A DNA stretch of 64,000 nucleotides, from assembly GCF_002022445.1 (NCBI RefSeq), contig NZ_MUYE01000001.1, positions 124,001 to 188,000 of the forward strand. Direction: 5' to 3'. The DNA comes from Bartonella sp. AR 15-3. GTDB lineage: Bacteria > Pseudomonadota > Alphaproteobacteria > Rhizobiales > Rhizobiaceae. Below, piece after piece: positions 19,701-30,700 of the stretch (positions are counted from its first letter, which is position 1; each line of letters begins with the position of its first letter). Made by a program: the position numbers and the translations under genes. The notes beneath the pieces were generated by a model, which saw only the letters and a program-made list of their open reading frames with translations, ran no database searches and was not told the DNA's origin.

Positions 19701-22700
19701 TTACTGGTATTGAGGATGGGGATATTTCTAATCAATCAACGGATGCGATAAATGGCTATCAGCTTTGGCAGGTTGCAAGCAATACATCAAAGTATTTTGG
19801 AGGCGGTGCGAATGTTTTGCATGGCACAGCGCCAACTTACACAATTAATGGCTCTAAATATAATGATGTTGGCTCAGCGTTTGAAGGTGTTGATACGACT
19901 TTTATGGAAATTAATAATAAAATCACCACTATAACGGAGAATAGCCTTGTTCAGCAAGATTTAGCTCGGAATATTACTATTGGAGCAAAAACAGGTGGTA
20001 CTCTAATTGATATTGCGAACAGTGAGGGTGAATCGAGGCTCATTACTGGTGTTGAGGATGGAGATGTTTCTAATCAATCAACGGATGCAATAAATGGTTA
20101 TCAGCTTTGGCAGGTTGCAAGCAATACATCAAAGTATTTAGGTGGTGGTGCAGATGTTTTGAGTGGTAAAGCGCCAACTTATATAATTAATGGCTCTCTG
20201 TATAATAATGTTGGTTCAGCATTTGAGGGTGTGGATCTTAATTTTACGGAGATTCGTAAAGAGATATTAAATATGAAGGAAAATAATCTTGTTCAACAAG
20301 ATGAAGAAAACAGTATTATTACTATTGGTAAGGAAAGCGGTGGTGGTACAATTCATATTGTAAATAATAAAAACCAACAGAGGAAGATTTCTGGTGTTTC
20401 GGATGGAGCTATCGCTGAAGAATCAACCGAGGCTATAAATGGTTCTCAGCTTTGGGAGACTAATGACAGAATTGTAGAATTGAATAAAGAAATTAATGGC
20501 ATAGATGCAAATATAAGCAATATTCAAACTGATTTAACAAAAGTTGCGACAAATACATCGGAGTATTTTGGTGGTGGTGCGAATGTTTTGGATGGTAAAG
20601 CACCAACTTATATAATTAATGGCTCTAGGTATAATGATGTTGGCTCGGCATTTGAAGGTGTTGATACGACTTTTACGGAAATTAATAATAAAATATCCAA
20701 TATAACGGCAAATAGTCTTGTCCAACAAGAAAGGAGTAATGGTCTTATTACGATCGGTAAGAATGTGAATGGTACTGAAATTAGCGTCCTAAACAATACA
20801 AAGAAACAACGAAAAATTACTGGTATTGCGAGCGGGCTTATTTTTGAAAAATCAACCGATGCAGTGAATGGTGGACAGCTTTGGGAAACGAATCAAGAAG
20901 TTTTTGAACTCAATAATAGTGTAGAAAAAGCAGAGACAGATATAACGAATCTTCAAGGTGATTTATCAAAGGTCGCAGTTTATACATCGAACTATTTAGG
21001 TGGTGGTGCAGATGTTTTAGGTGGTAAAGCACCAACTTATACAATTAATGGCTCTAAGTATAATGATGTTGGTTCAGCTTTTAAGGGTGTTGATGGTTCT
21101 ATTAAGGATATTCGTAATCAAATATTGGATATAACGGAAAATAGTCTCGTTCAGCAAAATATAGATACAAAAGTTATTACTATCGGTAAGGGAAAAGGCG
21201 GCACTACCATTAATATTTCAGATAGTCCAGGGCAAGATAGAACTCTTTCTGGTGTGAAAGCAGCGGTACAAGGCAACGAAGCTGTTAACAAAGATCAACT
21301 TGATAAACGTTTGAAAGATATTACTCAAGATTTTGAGTCTGTTAGTGCTGCTGCAGTTTTTTATGATAAGAAGTCAGATGGCAGCATTGATTATAACAAG
21401 ATTACTTTGGGTGGACAGAATAATAATGAAGGACCAGTTGCCATTCGTAATCTTAAAGATGGTAAGATTTCTAATGAATCGAGTGATGCTGTTAATGGAA
21501 AACAGATTTATGAATTATCTCAGGATATTGCAGACATATTCGGTGGTGGTACAGACTTCAACAATGGTAGCTTTACGCGGCCAGTCTACACTTTATCACA
21601 TGTGACAACAGAAGGAATTGTAACAAGCGAGAACTATAACGATGTTGGCTCAGCTTTTGCAGGACTTGATGTGAATATTAAAAATATGAATGCGCACATA
21701 AAATATTTGGTTAACAACTTTGATGAAAAGATTTCCAATATTTCTAATGATGCTTTGTTATGGAGTGAAGAAGAAAGAGCCTTTGTTGCACTTCATGGGT
21801 CTAAAGGGCAAGAAAAACAAGATAGCAGACTGACATTTCTTTTAGATGGAGAAATTGATGCGAACTCGACAGATGCAATAAATGGTGGTCAGCTTTTTCA
21901 GATGAGTAACAAGCTTGCTTCATATTTTGGTGGCGGTGCTCAATATGAAAATGGAGAGTGGAGAGACCCTATTTTTAAGATTTATCGGTTTGGTGCTAAT
22001 GGTTCTACTTCTGAAAAGGTCTATAAGGATGTTGCTAGTGCTTTTGCTGGTGTGAATGGAGGGATGTCTATTTTAAATGATCGGATTAAGAAGATTGAAA
22101 ATCAAAGTGGACAAGGTGGCTCTAATTCAGATGCTTTAAAATGGAGTGAAGAAAAAGGCGCTTATGATGCAAACCGAGAAGGAAAGGATAGTAAAATTAC
22201 TGGTGTTGCAAATGGTAAAGTTGAAAAAGACTCAAAAGAGGCAGTTAATGGTGGGCAACTTTGGGATACCAACGAGCGCGTTACTAATGTTGAAAATAAA
22301 GTAGACAATATGTCAAACACGATTAATGGTATAGCTGAGAATACTGTTCAATATGATAAAGATGCAAATGGCAAAAAAAACAATAAAATCACTTTAGCAG
22401 GAGGTGATGCTGGGCAGCCTGTTGTCATTGACAATATTGCAGATGGTAAGATTGAAAAAGGTTCAAAAGAAGCAGTAAATGGTGGTCAGCTACATGATTA
22501 TACTAAGCAACAAATGGAGATTGTTCTTGATGATGCAAAAAAATATACAGATGAAAAGGTCAAGAATATTGTTGTAGATGCTATTGATGATGCGGTAGAG
22601 AAGGCAAAAGATTATACGGATAAGAAGTTTGGTGCCTTAAATTATAACATTGAAGGAGTACGAAAAGAAGCAAGACAAGCTGCAGCAATTGGTTTAGCAG

Positions 22701-22903
22701 TCTCTAACTTGCGGTATAATACTACTCCTGGTGCATTAAGTGTTGCATTTGGCACTGGTTTATGGCGTAGCCAATCTGCCTTTGCTTTTGGTGCTGGTTA
22801 TACATCTATAAATGGAAATATCCGTTCTAATGTTTCTGTGACAGGTGCGGGAGGTCATTGGGGTGTTGGTGCAGGATTCAGCTTTACCTTGCCGGTGCGT
22901 TAA
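16754..22903 (+). CDS. Trimeric autotransporter adhesin TAA1 (BadA/Vomp type)
   Basis: Surface adhesin whose three copies form a fibre anchored in the outer membrane (type Vc secretion). I start it at ATG 16754, preceded by GAGGGG, giving 2049 residues. A signal peptide (about 1-32, cut near SANLA) precedes a YadA-like head with repeated SVALG/AIG-type 14-mers (about residues 125-310). A neck DAVNVAQLQAL follows. The long stalk is built from alternating units with SKYFGGGANVL, APTYTINGS and DVGSAFEGVD motifs and neck-like EAVNGAQLW segments. The C-terminus has a coiled coil, then the YadA anchor with SLNYNIEGVRKEARQAA and a last strand ending FTLPVR. Stalk units differ clearly from those of TAA2-4, so it is the most diverged member. 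It is followed by a good terminator. In BadA/Vomp the head binds matrix proteins and host cells; that role is inferred here. Confidence 0.93.
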   Translation: MKKNSTPNIIKTVSLGAVLSVLLSSTSLVFSANLAITGATNQSSNGINSVYLNGSHGSIVLNGDDDYCGVDNVAGRGGTQKPGTAITAEEQYERFINNETFSGRNPYGSSTKKVNWTGEGATEGNVGYMGIATGGVANAMPEAFGVYSFATGCGSYASGNYSTAFGAGATAKAGGAQAFGVSSLATGEASVAMGVGTEATGKSAAAFGSLAKAEGLNSVALGTKAHAEGINSVAVGLDAHTEADGLNSVALGYKAHAYVEGAVAIGHDSVAGTRSSVAIGSGAQVTVENGVALGGNSVAVTPYGIAGYDPRVNGNSTIDDFVWKSTKGVVSVGNPQHGVTRQIVGVAAGTDLSDAVNVAQLQALRDMILTGGNNLVQQDGGTGVITIGSDVNGDTIDIVNNDKQSRKISGVSGGAVTEESTEAVNGAQLWETNGKISELDNEINSIETNITKIQTDVTKIATNTSKYFGGGANVLDGTAPTYTINGSKYNDVGSAFEGVDTTFTEINNKISTITENSLVQQNIDTKVITIGKGRGGTTIDISDSPGQDRTLSGVKAAVQGNEAVNKDQLDKRLKDITQDFESVSAAAVLYDKKSDGSIDYNKITLGGQNNNEGPVAIRNLKDGKISNESSDAVNGKQIYELSQDIADIFGGGTDFNNGSFTRPVYTLSHVTTEGSITSESYNDVGSAFAGLDVNIKNMNAHIKYLVNNFDEKISNISNDALLWSEEERAFVALHGSKGQEKQDSRLTFLLDGEIDVNSTDAINGGQLWQVASNTSKYLGGDADVLAGTAPTYTINGSQYNDVGSAFKGVDTTFTEINNKISNITENSLVQQDAAQDNIITIGAETEGIEIHVHNNVGKRRRIVGVLGGAITKESSEVVNGGQLWETERVIEELDYNTSKYFGGGADVLLDKAPTYTINGSQYNDVGSAFEGVDTTFTEINNKITTITENSLVQQDLTQDITIGAKTAGTLIDITNSEGESRLITGIEDGDISNQSTDAINGYQLWQVASNTSKYFGGGANVLHGTAPTYTINGSKYNDVGSAFEGVDTTFMEINNKITTITENSLVQQDLARNITIGAKTGGTLIDIANSEGESRLITGVEDGDVSNQSTDAINGYQLWQVASNTSKYLGGGADVLSGKAPTYIINGSLYNNVGSAFEGVDLNFTEIRKEILNMKENNLVQQDEENSIITIGKESGGGTIHIVNNKNQQRKISGVSDGAIAEESTEAINGSQLWETNDRIVELNKEINGIDANISNIQTDLTKVATNTSEYFGGGANVLDGKAPTYIINGSRYNDVGSAFEGVDTTFTEINNKISNITANSLVQQERSNGLITIGKNVNGTEISVLNNTKKQRKITGIASGLIFEKSTDAVNGGQLWETNQEVFELNNSVEKAETDITNLQGDLSKVAVYTSNYLGGGADVLGGKAPTYTINGSKYNDVGSAFKGVDGSIKDIRNQILDITENSLVQQNIDTKVITIGKGKGGTTINISDSPGQDRTLSGVKAAVQGNEAVNKDQLDKRLKDITQDFESVSAAAVFYDKKSDGSIDYNKITLGGQNNNEGPVAIRNLKDGKISNESSDAVNGKQIYELSQDIADIFGGGTDFNNGSFTRPVYTLSHVTTEGIVTSENYNDVGSAFAGLDVNIKNMNAHIKYLVNNFDEKISNISNDALLWSEEERAFVALHGSKGQEKQDSRLTFLLDGEIDANSTDAINGGQLFQMSNKLASYFGGGAQYENGEWRDPIFKIYRFGANGSTSEKVYKDVASAFAGVNGGMSILNDRIKKIENQSGQGGSNSDALKWSEEKGAYDANREGKDSKITGVANGKVEKDSKEAVNGGQLWDTNERVTNVENKVDNMSNTINGIAENTVQYDKDANGKKNNKITLAGGDAGQPVVIDNIADGKIEKGSKEAVNGGQLHDYTKQQMEIVLDDAKKYTDEKVKNIVVDAIDDAVEKAKDYTDKKFGALNYNIEGVRKEARQAAAIGLAVSNLRYNTTPGALSVAFGTGLWRSQSAFAFGAGYTSINGNIRSNVSVTGAGGHWGVGAGFSFTLPVR
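18308..19035 (+). repeat. Internal duplication in TAA1, copy 1
   Basis: A block of about 730 bp is repeated 2841 bp downstream (21149-21876) with very few differences, for example a C/T change turning AVLYDK into AVFYDK. The distance is a multiple of three, so the frame is kept. It codes for the stalk section from VQQNIDTKVITIG to the ANSTDAINGGQL-type neck. Confidence 0.85.
21149..21876 (+). repeat. Internal duplication in TAA1, copy 2
   Basis: Second copy of the 730-bp stalk block described for 18308-19035. After it the sequence diverges into the C-terminal stalk (QLFQMSNKLASYFGGG). The near identity points to recent duplication or ongoing gene conversion inside the gene. Confidence 0.85.
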
Positions 22904-22975
22904 TAGTAATATAAAGGTGCATGGTACGATTGTTCCTCAGCAATATTAATAAAATCCATTAAGATTAAGACAGAT

Positions 22976-23018
22976 TTACGCCTTTTCTTCAAAAATGAGG
23001 GAAGGGCGTAAGTTTTTT
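22976..23018 (+). terminator. Rho-independent terminator after TAA1
   Basis: Arms TTACGCC (22976-22982) and GGCGTAA (23005-23011) pair perfectly, with additional weaker pairing of the pyrimidine/purine stretches inside. They are followed by GTTTTTTAT. It lies about 70 bp after the TAA1 stop and should end its transcript. Confidence 0.75.
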
Positions 23019-23449
23019 ATAAATAGCAGACTGTTTATGATATAGATCAGGAGATAATTATTGTCTTCTATTTCATCATTTCATAGAGGTTTTGTAATTT
23101 TATTGACAATAAATATATGCCCCAATTTGTTGGGATGTATTTTTCGAATTAATTGATCCCTGTTTATTTTTTGCTTTCTATGAGCTATATTGGTTTTCTC
23201 ATTATGGGTTATTAAAGATAAAGCAGACTATATTTAAAAATGTAAGAGATTATTCGGTATTTTTTAATAGATTATGTATTTTATATATCGAAAAATAATC
23301 TAATAATTTTTAATTTTAGTTAAGAAGCAATAGGCTTCTTAAATAAAACAATATAGATTTAAAATTGAACTCATATTTTATTATAAAAACAGTTTTATTT
23401 TAGATAATACTGGTATCTCAGATATATTTTAAGGTAACTCATTTTGAAA
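23019..23449. other. AT-rich spacer between TAA1 terminator and TAA relic
   Basis: About 430 bp of AT-rich sequence. I see no frame, RNA gene or repeat that I can support. It may be decayed upstream parts of the relic that follows. Confidence 0.4.
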
Positions 23450-24245
23450 AATACAATTCTTGTGGAGCCATGCTGGGAGTATGTTGGCAAATGATGATGT
23501 TGATAAATATGTGAAAACTTAAATAATCGTCTCGATAATTTCGAAAAGTAAATAGAACAGGATAGTCTAGAATGGGATGCAGATGCCTATAAACGTAATT
23601 TCATAATGATAAAGAAGGACAAATTACGATGTGGCAGATAGTAAAATAAAAAAGAGCTCTAGTGATGCGGTTACTGAAAAACAGCTTTGGAAAAAAATCA
23701 AAAAATGAATGATTTTGAAAACAAGTTTAATGATGTTGATAATTCAGCTAGGTTAGATGGCACGATTCAATATAATAAAGATGCAGATAGAAAAAAACAA
23801 TAACATCATTTAGCAGGTGATGATGCAAGTGCTTCTGTTGTCATTGATAATATTAGCGATGATAAAGTCGAAAAAAGTTCGAAGAAAGCTATTAAAGCTA
23901 TTAATGGCAGGTAATTGTATAAGAAAATGAAAGTTATCTTTGATGATGCAAAATGATATTTCTGAAGATTATACTGATATGAAACTTGATAGCCTGAATT
24001 ACAATAAAGAAGTAAGATAAGTAGCCACTATCGGTATAGTAAGCACTTAACTTTCATTATAACGAATGCACTCGGAAAATTAAGTACACTAACCAACAAT
24101 AACCTATAAAGAAACCAATTTGCATTTGCTTTCGGTGCTCATTATACACCTCTGAAGATGGGTCATCTATTCCAATACCTCTTAACCACTTCCATACAAT
24201 ACTGGCGCGTAGAAAGAAACATTCAGTTCGCACTTAAATAAAAAA
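23450..24245 (+). pseudogene. Relic of a trimeric autotransporter C-terminus
   Basis: Translating in shifting frames recovers, in the right order, the last 250 or so residues of a TAA like TAA2-4. First comes a VNDDVDKYVKNLNNRLDN-like segment, then LEWDADAYKR. KKSSSDAVTEKQLW follows, then GTIQYNKDADRKK and DASASVVIDNISDDKVEK. The anchor segment MKLDSLNYNKEV and an FAFAFGAHYT strand motif come last. Stops and frameshifts occur every few dozen codons, so no protein can be made. It is the trace of a fifth adhesin gene that once lay between TAA1 and TAA2, possibly still usable as a recombination donor. Boundaries are approximate. Confidence 0.85.
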
Positions 24246-24572
24246 TTAAACTGAATAAAAACAAAAATACTCCTTGCAATTTCATTCTTTGTGTTTTACC
24301 CAAAGAGACAAAGCATACACAAAGCTATTAATAAAACGTTAAATTGTATATTTTATTTGATTTTTTCAACAAAATAAAACATACAACATCTACATTTAAA
24401 GGGGAAAACCTAAAAAATGCAACAATTGCTATAAAATCTTACACAATAACCATCACGTAAGAACACAAAGCAATCTCTATTATATTTTTTTCTAATATCA
24501 AATAAAGGATATCTTTTCTTACACTTTGATTACAGCGAAAATATGCTTTTTAGTATCATAATATTGGGGAAA
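24246..24572. other. AT-rich spacer upstream of the small frame before TAA2
   Basis: About 330 bp, very AT-rich, no recognisable gene. It probably contains the promoter of TAA2 or of the small reading frame at 24573. Confidence 0.4.
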
Positions 24573-24722
24573 ATGATGCAAACTATGAATAATAATTCAA
24601 CGGAAACAAATAAGAAAAGCACAAATACTTCTTACAAGAAAACTATACCAATTTCAGGTAAATTTTTCGTTGAGCTTAAAACTTTCTATGATGAAAAAAC
24701 TCTACTTCAAGATACTGAGTAA
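24573..24722 (+). CDS. Small hypothetical protein directly upstream of TAA2
   Basis: 49 codons from ATG 24573 (a second ATG at 24576), with GGGGAAA just upstream as a plausible ribosome site. The product is hydrophilic, rich in Thr, Asn and Lys at the N-terminus (NNNSTETNKKSTNTS) and ends LKTFYDEKTLLQDTE. No signal peptide or membrane segment is seen. It ends 56 bp before the TAA2 start on the same strand and could be cotranscribed with it. I do not recognise a family. It may be a real small leader protein or a remnant of a larger gene; nothing similar precedes TAA3 or TAA4. Confidence 0.35.
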   Translation: MMQTMNNNSTETNKKSTNTSYKKTIPISGKFFVELKTFYDEKTLLQDTE

Positions 24723-24727
24723 CGCGT

Positions 24728-24778
24728 AAATGCATCTTTTTAATGGCTAAAATTTATTTTTTATTGGGGGGATCTCTT
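24728..24778 (+). promoter_or_regulatory. Conserved TAA leader (copy before TAA2)
   Basis: A leader with core CTTTTTAATGGCTAAAATTT closely resembles those before TAA3 (38197-38253) and TAA4 (42108-42154). The embedded ATG reads MAKIYF here and MSK(V/I)YF in the others. In TAA2 this frame is continuous with the adhesin, so the adhesin could also begin at 24743, 12 codons earlier. The GGGGGG before ATG 24779 still favours the later start. Confidence 0.5.
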
Positions 24779-27700
24779 ATGAAAAGATCACGTATTATCT
24801 CAAAAGGAAATGCTTTAAATGATCATCCTTTTCCTTGTCGTTCACCTTTGTTGAAGGCTGCTTCATTAGGTACTGTTATGACAGCGCTTTTATCGAGTGT
24901 TTCTCCTGTCATTGCATCTACTTTTTCTCCAACAGAGCAACAAACAACAATACAAAGTTCAAAAAGCCCTAAGGGTGCAGGTATGATTCCCCTAAAAGCT
25001 CCTGATGAAGCTTCAAAAAATTCTCCTGGTTCTGCTTTTACGAGTGATCATTACTGTGGTGTGGACAATATCCTTATTTCTACTTTTTCTGATTCAAGGA
25101 AGATAATTAATGAGGAAAATTATGTAAATCTTCTTATGCATCACAAATTTGATAATTGTAGCTCTCATGGTTTTGGAGCTCAACGAGCTATTTGGACTGT
25201 TGATGGTCAAAATACAATACTTGATGTATCTGAGATATCTGTTTTGAACGATGTGTTGAGAAAATTTCCACGCGATGAGGCCGCTGAGGGAGTTAATAGT
25301 GGTAAGTTGCTTGAGAAGAGTCATAATATTTCTATAGGTTTACAAGCAGATGCCGGGAATCAAAATACGGCATGGGATGATAGAGTGGGTTCGATTGCTG
25401 TAGGTATTGCTGCTAAAGCTAAGAAAACAGAAGCTATTGCTTTAGGTAGAGAGGCAAAAGCGGGAGAGTATGGAGGGATTGCTTTAGGTGCATATGCAGA
25501 CGCACACAACCAGGAAGGGATTGCTATAGGTTATCGTGCTCAATCTGAAGGAAAAGGCAATGTTGCTTTAGGTGCTTATAGTGTTGCCAAGAATAGACGT
25601 GTTTTTGCTGGTTATGATCCTTTGTCAGGTCAATATTTAACAGATACTTTAAGTCATATATGGAAAGCTAACATTGGCTTAGTTGCTATTGGTGATGATT
25701 CGCAAGAAAAAACACGAATAATTACTGGATTAGCGGCTGGTACTGAAGATACTGATGCTGTGAATGTTGCGCAGCTGAAAGCATTAAGGGAATTAGTAGT
25801 AAAAAATAGTAATTTTGTTATACAAGAAGGGGATGAAGGTGACAATGGTCGTATCACGATAGGCTCGAAAGTGGCTGGCACGGAAGTTAGTTTTTTAAAC
25901 AAAAACGGTAAGGGTAGGGTACTATCTGGTATTAAAGATGGAACACTTTCAAAAGATTCTACGGAAGCAATTACAGGAGGTCAGCTTTTCAAAGTTGATA
26001 GTGATCTTCAAGCAACCAAGAAAACGGTTTCAATAATAAATACAAATGTTAATGATTTGTCGAGTAGTTTAGCTGAAGTTCAAACTAATATGAACAAGGT
26101 TGAAGGTAATATATCGAAGATTGCTAAGAATAGCTCGAGTTATTTAGGAGGTCAGGCAGATATTCTGAATGGTAAAGCCCCGACTTATAATGTTCAAGGG
26201 AAGTCTCATAATAATGTAGGCTCTGCCTTTGCAGGAGTTAATGGTTCTATAACAGATCTTTATACCAAGATTGCAAATGTAGCAGGAAGTGACCTTGTTG
26301 AGCAAGAAACCAATAATCGTATCACGATAGGATCAAAGACAGGTGGAACAGCAGTCAGTTTTTTGAACAAAGAGGGCAGTAGTCGTGTTCTTTCTGGTCT
26401 TAAGGATGGCAATCTTTCCAAGGGTTCTACAGAGGCAGTTACTGGTAGTCAGCTTTTCAAAGTTGATAGCGATCTTCAAGCAACGAAGAATACGGTTTCA
26501 CAAATTACTACGAATGTTAATGGTTTGTCGAGTAGTTTAACAGAAGTGAAAACTAATGTTACAAAAGTTGAGAGTAATCTTAAAGGTGTTACAGCTAATG
26601 TAGGCAAGATAGCAGAGAATAGTTCGCGTTATTTTGGAGGAGGAACGAATATAGCTACAGGAGGAGCTCCGACATATAAAGTCCAAGGATCGAAACATAA
26701 TGATGTAGGTTCTGCCTTTGCAGGCGTTGATGCGGTTCTTAGTAATATTTATCAAGAACTTTCAGGTTTAGAAGGGTCTGGAGGTATAGGACTTGTACAG
26801 CAAGATACAGAGACAGGTCATATCACGATAGGTGCGAAAGTAGGTGGTACGGAAATCAGTCTTGTGAACAAAGACGGTGGTACGCGTGTTCTTTCTGGTC
26901 TTAAGGATGGCAATCTTTCCAAGGGTTCTACGGAGGCAGTGACTGGAGGCCAGTTGTTCAAGGTTGATAGTGATCTTAAGGCGACAAAGGATACGGTTAC
27001 AGAAATCAATACGACTGTTGATGGTTTATCGAGTAGTTTAACAGAAGTAAAAACTAACGTGAGCCAAGTTGAAGGTGATGTATCGAAGATTGCGAAGCAT
27101 GCTTCTAAATATTTAGGAGGCGGAGCGAATATCCTTGGAGGTGAGGCCCCGACATATAAAGTTCAAGGATCGCAGCATAATGATGTAGGTTCTGCCTTTG
27201 CGGATGTTGATAGTTCTATAACAGATCTTTACACGAAGATTACAAATGTAGCTGGAGACAGCCTTGTTCATCAAGAAACAGGTGAAGAAGCAGGTAACCG
27301 TATTACGGTAGGATCGAAAGTAGCTGGTACAGAGGTCAATTTTTCGAACAAAGAGGGTGATGGACGGATCCTTTCTGGATTGTCAGATGGCAAAATAGTC
27401 ACGGGTTCGAGAGAAGCGGTTACGGGTTCTCAATTATATGAAACGAACAGTAAAGTTGCGTCATATTTAGGAGGTGGTGCAGAATATAAAGAAGGCGTTT
27501 GGACAGATCCTGTCTTTAAGATTAATGTTGTCCAAGAAGATGGTTCTACGCAAGAGCAAGAATATAAGAATGTAGCAGATGCATTGAAGGATGTAAGTAC
27601 TTCCTTCACGAATGTTGAGAATGTCTTTGAGAATGGTTTAGTTCAGCAAGAGGAAAGTGAGAATGGTGATGGCCGCATCACGATAGGTGCGAAAGTAGGT

Positions 27701-30700
27701 GGCACGGAAATCAGTCTTGTGAACAAAGATGGCAGTAGGCGTGTTCTTTCTGGCATTAAGGATGGAGCTCTTTCCGAAGGTTCTACGGAGGCAGTTACTG
27801 GAGGTCAGCTTTTCAAAGTTGATAGCGATCTTAAGGCGACAAAGGATACGGTTACAGAAATCAATACGACTGTTGATGGTTTATCGAGTAGTTTAACAGA
27901 AGTAAAAACTAACGTGAGTCAAGTTGAAGGAGATGTATCGGCTATTGCGAAGAATGCTTCTGAATATTTAGGAGGCGGAGCGAATATCCTTGCAGGACAA
28001 GCTCCGACATATAAAGTCCAAGGATCGCAGCATAATGATGTAGGTTCTGCCTTTGCGGGTGTTGATAGTTCTATAACGGATCTTTACACGAAGATTACAA
28101 ATGTAGCTGGAGACAGCCTTGTTCATCAAGAAACAGGTGAAGAAGCAGGTAACCGTATTACGGTAGGATCGAAAGTAGCTGGTACAGAGGTCAATTTTTC
28201 GAACAAAGAGGGTGATGGACGGGTTCTTTCTGGTCTTAAGGATGGCAAAATAGTCACTGGTTCGAGAGAAGCGGTTACGGGTTCCCAATTATATGAAACG
28301 AACAGTAAAGTTGCGTCATATTTAGGGGGTGGTGCAGAATATAAAGAAGGCGTTTGGACAGATCCTGTCTTTAAGATTAATGTTGTCCAAGAAGATGGTT
28401 CTACGCAAGAGCAAGAATATAAGAATGTAGCAGATGCATTGAAGGATGTGAGTACTTCCTTCACGAATATTGAGAATGTCTTTGAGAATGGTATAGTGCA
28501 GCAAGAGGAAAGTGAGAATGGTGATGGCCGCATCACGATAGGTGCGAAAGTAGGTGGCACGGAAATCAGTCTTGTGAACAAAGATGGCAGTAGGCGTGTT
28601 CTTTCTGGCATTAAGGATGGAGCTCTTTCCGAAGGTTCTACGGAGGCAGTTACTGGAGGTCAGCTTTTCAAAGTTGATAGCGATCTTAAGGCGACAAAGG
28701 ATACGGTTACAGAAATCAATACGACTGTTGATGGTTTATCGAGTAGTTTAACAGAAGTAAAAACTAACGTGAGTCAAGTTGAAGGAGATGTATCGGCTAT
28801 TGCGAAGAATGCTTCTGAATATTTAGGAGGCGGAGCGAATATCCTTGCAGGACAAGCTCCGACATATAAAGTCCAAGGATCGCAGCATAATGATGTAGGT
28901 TCTGCCTTTGCGGGTGTTGATAGTTCTATAACGGATCTTTACACGAAGATTACAAATGTAGCTGGAGACAGCCTTGTTCATCAAGAAACAGGTGAAGAAG
29001 CAGGTAACCGTATTACGGTAGGATCGAAAGTAGCTGGTACAGAGGTCAATTTTTCGAACAAAGAGGGTGATGGACGGGTTCTTTCTGGTCTTAAGGATGG
29101 CAAAATAGTCACTGGTTCGAGAGAAGCGGTTACGGGTTCCCAATTATATGAAACGAACAGTAAAGTTGCGTCATATTTAGGGGGTGGTGCAGAATATAAA
29201 GAAGGCGTTTGGACAGATCCTGTCTTTAAGATTAATGTTGTCCAAGAAGATGGTTCTACGCAAGAGCAAGAATATAAGAATGTAGCAGATGCATTGAAGG
29301 ATGTGAGTACTTCCTTCACGAATATTGAGAATGTCTTTGAGAATGGTATAGTGCAGCAAGAGGAAAGTGAGAATGGTGATGGCCGCATCACGATAGGTGC
29401 GAAAGTAGGTGGCACGGAAATCAGTCTTGTGAACAAAGATGGCAGTAGGCGTGTTCTTTCTGGCATTAAGGATGGAGCTCTTTCCGAAGGTTCTACGGAG
29501 GCAGTTACTGGAGGTCAGCTTTTCAAAGTTGATAGCGATCTTAAGGCGACAAAGGATACGGTTACAGAAATCAATACGACTGTTGATGGTTTATCGAGTA
29601 GTTTAACAGAAGTAAAAACTAACGTGAGTCAAGTTGAAGGAGATGTATCGGCTATTGCGAAGAATGCTTCTGAATATTTAGGAGGCGGAGCGAATATCCT
29701 TGCAGGACAAGCTCCGACATATAAAGTCCAAGGATCGCAGCATAATGATGTAGGTTCTGCCTTTGCGGGTGTTGATAGTTCTATAACGGATCTTTACACG
29801 AAGATTACAAATGTAGCTGGAGACAGCCTTGTTCATCAAGAAACAGGTGAAGAAGCAGGTAACCGTATTACGGTAGGATCGAAAGTAGCTGGTACAGAGG
29901 TCAATTTTTCGAACAAAGAGGGTGATGGACGGGTTCTTTCTGGTCTTAAGGATGGCAAAATAGTCACTGGTTCGAGAGAAGCGGTTACGGGTTCCCAATT
30001 ATATGAAACGAACAGTAAAGTTGCGTCATATTTAGGGGGTGGTGCAGAATATAAAGAAGGCGTTTGGACAGATCCTGTCTTTAAGATTAATGTTGTCCAA
30101 GAAGATGGTTCTACGCAAGAGCAAGAATATAAGAATGTAGCAGATGCATTGAAGGATGTGAGTACTTCCTTCACGAATATTGAGAATGTCTTTGAGAATG
30201 GTATAGTGCAGCAAGAGGAAAGTGAGAATGGTGATGGCCGCATCACGATAGGCTTGCAGACTGGTGGAACAGAAGTCAGTCTTTTGAATAAAGATGGCAG
30301 TAGGCGTGTTCTTTCTGGTTTAGCTGATGGAGATCTTTCTGAAGGTTCTACGGAGGCAGTTACTGGTAGTCAGTTGTTCAAGGTTGATAGTGATCTTAAG
30401 GCGACAAAGGATACGGTTACAGAAATCAGTACGACTGTTGATGGTTTGTCAACAAGTATGACGGCAGTTCAAGGAGATGTATCAAAGATTGCGAAGAATA
30501 CGTCTAAATATTTAGGAGGCGGAGCAAATATTCTTGATAGGACAGCCCCGACTTATCAGGTTCAGGGTAAAGATTACCAGAATGTCGGATCAGCCTTTGC
30601 AGGTGTTGATGATTCACTATCGGATATTTATCAGGAACTTTCAGGAGTTGGAAGTAAGAGCCTTGTACAACAAGAGGCCAGTGAAGATGGGAATGGTCGC

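Noticed and set aside
27968-30246. Repeated minus-strand frames of 106-161 codons opposite the TAA2 stalk
   Set aside because: They recur with exactly the 855-bp repeat period and are shadows of the adhesin coding strand, with no ribosome sites.
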